Below are positions 34,947 to 36,248 of a DNA stretch of 36,248 bases, in pieces. The DNA comes from an uncultured SAR86 cluster bacterium (GTDB lineage Bacteria > Pseudomonadota > Gammaproteobacteria > Magnimaribacterales > D2472). The translations under genes were made by a program, and so were the position numbers. The DNA lies in NCBI GenBank assembly GCA_902541175.1, contig CACBPP010000009.1, forward strand, positions 1-36,248, read 5' to 3'. The notes under the pieces were generated by a model. That model was not told the origin of the DNA. It saw only the letters and a program-made list of their open reading frames with translations, and did no database searches. Positions within the stretch are counted from its first letter, which is position 1. Each line of letters opens with the position of its first letter.

Positions 34947-34967
34947 AAAAAGGGCTATAGGATAGCC
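34947..34967 (-). terminator. Possible attenuator/terminator between trmD and rplS
   Basis: On the - strand GGCTAT-CCT-ATAGCC forms a 6-bp stem that includes the trmD TAG, followed by CTTTTT, 12 nt before the rplS start codon. The stem is short, so strength is uncertain; it could reduce read-through into rplS or separate the two expression levels. Confidence 0.4.
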
Positions 34968-35686
34968 TTAGATGACCATTCTTCCAAGAGTTTTTTTTGT
35001 TTTTTTGTTAATTTTATTTTTTCAAGTAAATCAGGTCTTTTTTTAAATGTTTTAAGTAATGATATCTCAGATTTCCATGCCTTAATCTTTTCGTGGTTTC
35101 CGGATAATAATATTTCAGGAACCTTGTTAGAATCAAAAATTTCAGGTTTTGCATAAACATCTTCTTTAAGTAATCCATTAGAAAAAGTATCTTTCAGATA
35201 TGAATCCTTATTTCCAAGAGTTCCAGGTAAATGTCTCGAAATTGCATCAATTAAACATATTGCTGCGTACTCTCCACCACTCAAAATAAAATCTCCTATT
35301 GATACTTCCTCATCTACATAGTTATCAATTACTCGTTGATCAATTCCTTCATATCTTCCGCAGATTACTGTCATATTTTTGAGTTTAGATAATGAAATTA
35401 CTTTTTTTTGAGTTAGTAATTGTCCCTGTGGTGACATATAAATAATTGGTCCAAGTTTTCTTTTATGAATACTTTTAATAGTCTTAATCAATGGTTCTGC
35501 CATAATAACCATACCTTCCCCACCCCCATATGGCTTTGAATCAACATTTTTATGCTTATTAGTAGTGTTTTTTCTTATATCAAAAGCTTTGATTGACAAT
35601 ATGTCTTTTTTCATAGCTTTAGAAATTACACCAGAATTTAAAATTTCAAATATTTCTGGAAAAATTGTTAAAACATTTATATTCAT
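34955..35686 (-). CDS. trmD: tRNA (guanine37-N1)-methyltransferase TrmD
   Basis: SPOUT (trefoil-knot) methyltransferase that makes m1G37 and prevents frameshifting. Starting at the ATG at 35686 gives 243 residues beginning MNINVLTIFPEIFE, the normal N-terminus; the frame open to 35737 lies in rimM. Landmarks are KPYGGGEGMVIM, SPQGQLLTQ, CGRYEGIDQRVI and the knot GDFILSGGEYAAICLIDAISR with the catalytic Asp. It follows rimM by 1 nt. Confidence 0.95.
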   Translation of the reverse strand: MNINVLTIFPEIFEILNSGVISKAMKKDILSIKAFDIRKNTTNKHKNVDSKPYGGGEGMVIMAEPLIKTIKSIHKRKLGPIIYMSPQGQLLTQKKVISLSKLKNMTVICGRYEGIDQRVIDNYVDEEVSIGDFILSGGEYAAICLIDAISRHLPGTLGNKDSYLKDTFSNGLLKEDVYAKPEIFDSNKVPEILLSGNHEKIKAWKSEISLLKTFKKRPDLLEKIKLTKKQKKLLEEWSSKAIL

Positions 35687-35687
35687 T

Positions 35688-36209
35688 CTAGTAATCGCTT
35701 TGCCAATAAACTTTAAGAACCCTCTCTTTCTTATCAACAGAGTCTATAAATTTTTCTTTTATAAATGGTATAAGTCTTTCTTTTTCATCAACGGAATCAG
35801 GTGTTGGCTTAACTATTAAACAATCATTAGCACCAAAGTTATTAAGTTCTTTCACTTCTCCTAAAATTTCATTTTTGTTGAGTCCAATTACGATCATTCC
35901 TTTTAAATCATGCCAATATACCTCTTCAGATTTAAGCTCAGGAAGATTTTCAGAAGAAATATAAAGCTTTATGTTGGTGTATTCTTTAATTTCATCAACA
36001 CTATCTATGTTTTTTAGTTTAGCTAAAAATTTTGAATTAATTTTTTTAATGTATTCGATTGATAATTTATTTTCATTATCTATAAAAATATCATCTATAT
36101 AGTTGAGAATATTTTCCTTTGGAGAGCAGAATGAGTTTAGGAAAAATTCTCCCTTAAGACCTCTAGGTTTTCCTATGTTGGCAACACAAACTGATTTATT
36201 TTTTTTCAT
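35688..36209 (-). CDS. rimM: 16S rRNA processing protein RimM
   Basis: Assembly factor for the 30S head that binds S19. The start at 36209 gives 173 residues with MKKNKSVCVANIGKPRGLKGEF, the usual beginning; an ATG at 36224 is possible but lies deeper in rpsP. The C-terminal PRC-barrel part (about 95-170) includes WHDLKGMIVIGLNKNEILGE and ends VLKVYW. The start overlaps the rpsP 3' end by 14 nt. Confidence 0.92.
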   Translation of the reverse strand: MKKNKSVCVANIGKPRGLKGEFFLNSFCSPKENILNYIDDIFIDNENKLSIEYIKKINSKFLAKLKNIDSVDEIKEYTNIKLYISSENLPELKSEEVYWHDLKGMIVIGLNKNEILGEVKELNNFGANDCLIVKPTPDSVDEKERLIPFIKEKFIDSVDKKERVLKVYWQSDY

Positions 36210-36248
36210 CTTCTGAAGAATCATCTTCAGCTGGAGCTTCGTCTTCTG
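36196..36248 (-). CDS. rpsP: 30S ribosomal protein S16, C-terminal tail only (partial)
   Basis: Only the last 16 codons are in the window, reading EDEAPAEDDSSEDEKK and TAA at 36196-36198. The S16 identity is inferred from its place upstream of rimM-trmD-rplS, the universal order in Proteobacteria; no S16 core is visible. An acidic Ala/Pro/Glu/Asp tail is not part of ordinary short S16 and resembles the L19 extension. Confidence 0.6.
   Translation of the reverse strand, partial: EDEAPAEDDSSEDEKK

Noticed and set aside
35687-35737. Longer TrmD start
   Set aside because: The extra 17 residues overlap rimM, and MNINVLTIFP is the regular TrmD beginning.

Overview
The window is a dense, AT-rich piece (by eye about one third G+C) of a gammaproteobacterial chromosome. 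Gene order gives the class: sdhE divergent from ygfZ, then rpoE-rseA-degP-lepA-lepB-rnc-era-recO-acpS; xerD-dsbC-hom-thrC beside prfB-lysS; rpsP-rimM-trmD-rplS; and a Pseudomonas-type nrdAB with two ATP cones. Low G+C, gaps of 0-3 nt, repeated 4- and 8-nt start/stop overlaps, and missing members of conserved clusters (pdxJ, rseB, rseC, recJ) point to a small-genome marine lineage. SAR86-like is my best guess, but that is inference. No tRNA, rRNA, CRISPR array, insertion sequence or prophage gene was seen.

Layout. (1) 2-1790, + strand: 3' end of a surface protein with a cadherin-like domain and a plastocyanin-like Cys/His/Met copper motif; its reading frame breaks in a run of six T and continues in another frame to a Gly-rich tail. 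A bidirectional terminator follows. (2) 1840-14388, - strand: a long run read right to left. It goes from sdhE through the sigma-E/anti-sigma/periplasmic protease stress module, lepA, signal peptidase, RNase III, Era, RecO, AcpS, Adk, a very short TsaB, UppP and RsmJ to a gamma-butyrobetaine hydroxylase-like oxygenase and two small proteins. (3) 14422-19505: ygfZ (+), ung (-), serA (-), an orphan ABC ATPase (+) and glpK (-). (4) 19506-24534: a regulatory region with two NrdR boxes and two DnaA boxes, then nrdA-nrdB-GST. (5) 24540-27043: a 3-hydroxyacyl-CoA dehydrogenase-like SDR (-), malate dehydrogenase and a small unknown (+). (6) 27054-36248, - strand: lysS, prfB, thrC, hom, dsbC, xerD, rplS, trmD, rimM and the last codons of rpsP.

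The genes are mostly housekeeping: ribosome assembly and translation, envelope stress and protein export, DNA repair and dNTP supply, and Thr/Ser synthesis. The most unusual features are these. Ribosomal protein L19 carries an N-terminal extension of about 190 residues that looks like the A domain of FtsY (basic GFFSRLF helix, then an acidic Ala/Pro/Glu region) with a SAP-like helical domain between; S16 of the same operon ends in a related acidic tail. RNase III has Gly where the metal-binding Asp (E. coli D114) should be. The anti-sigma factor seems to end in an RseB-like domain. Exact DnaA boxes occur upstream of both ung and nrdAB.
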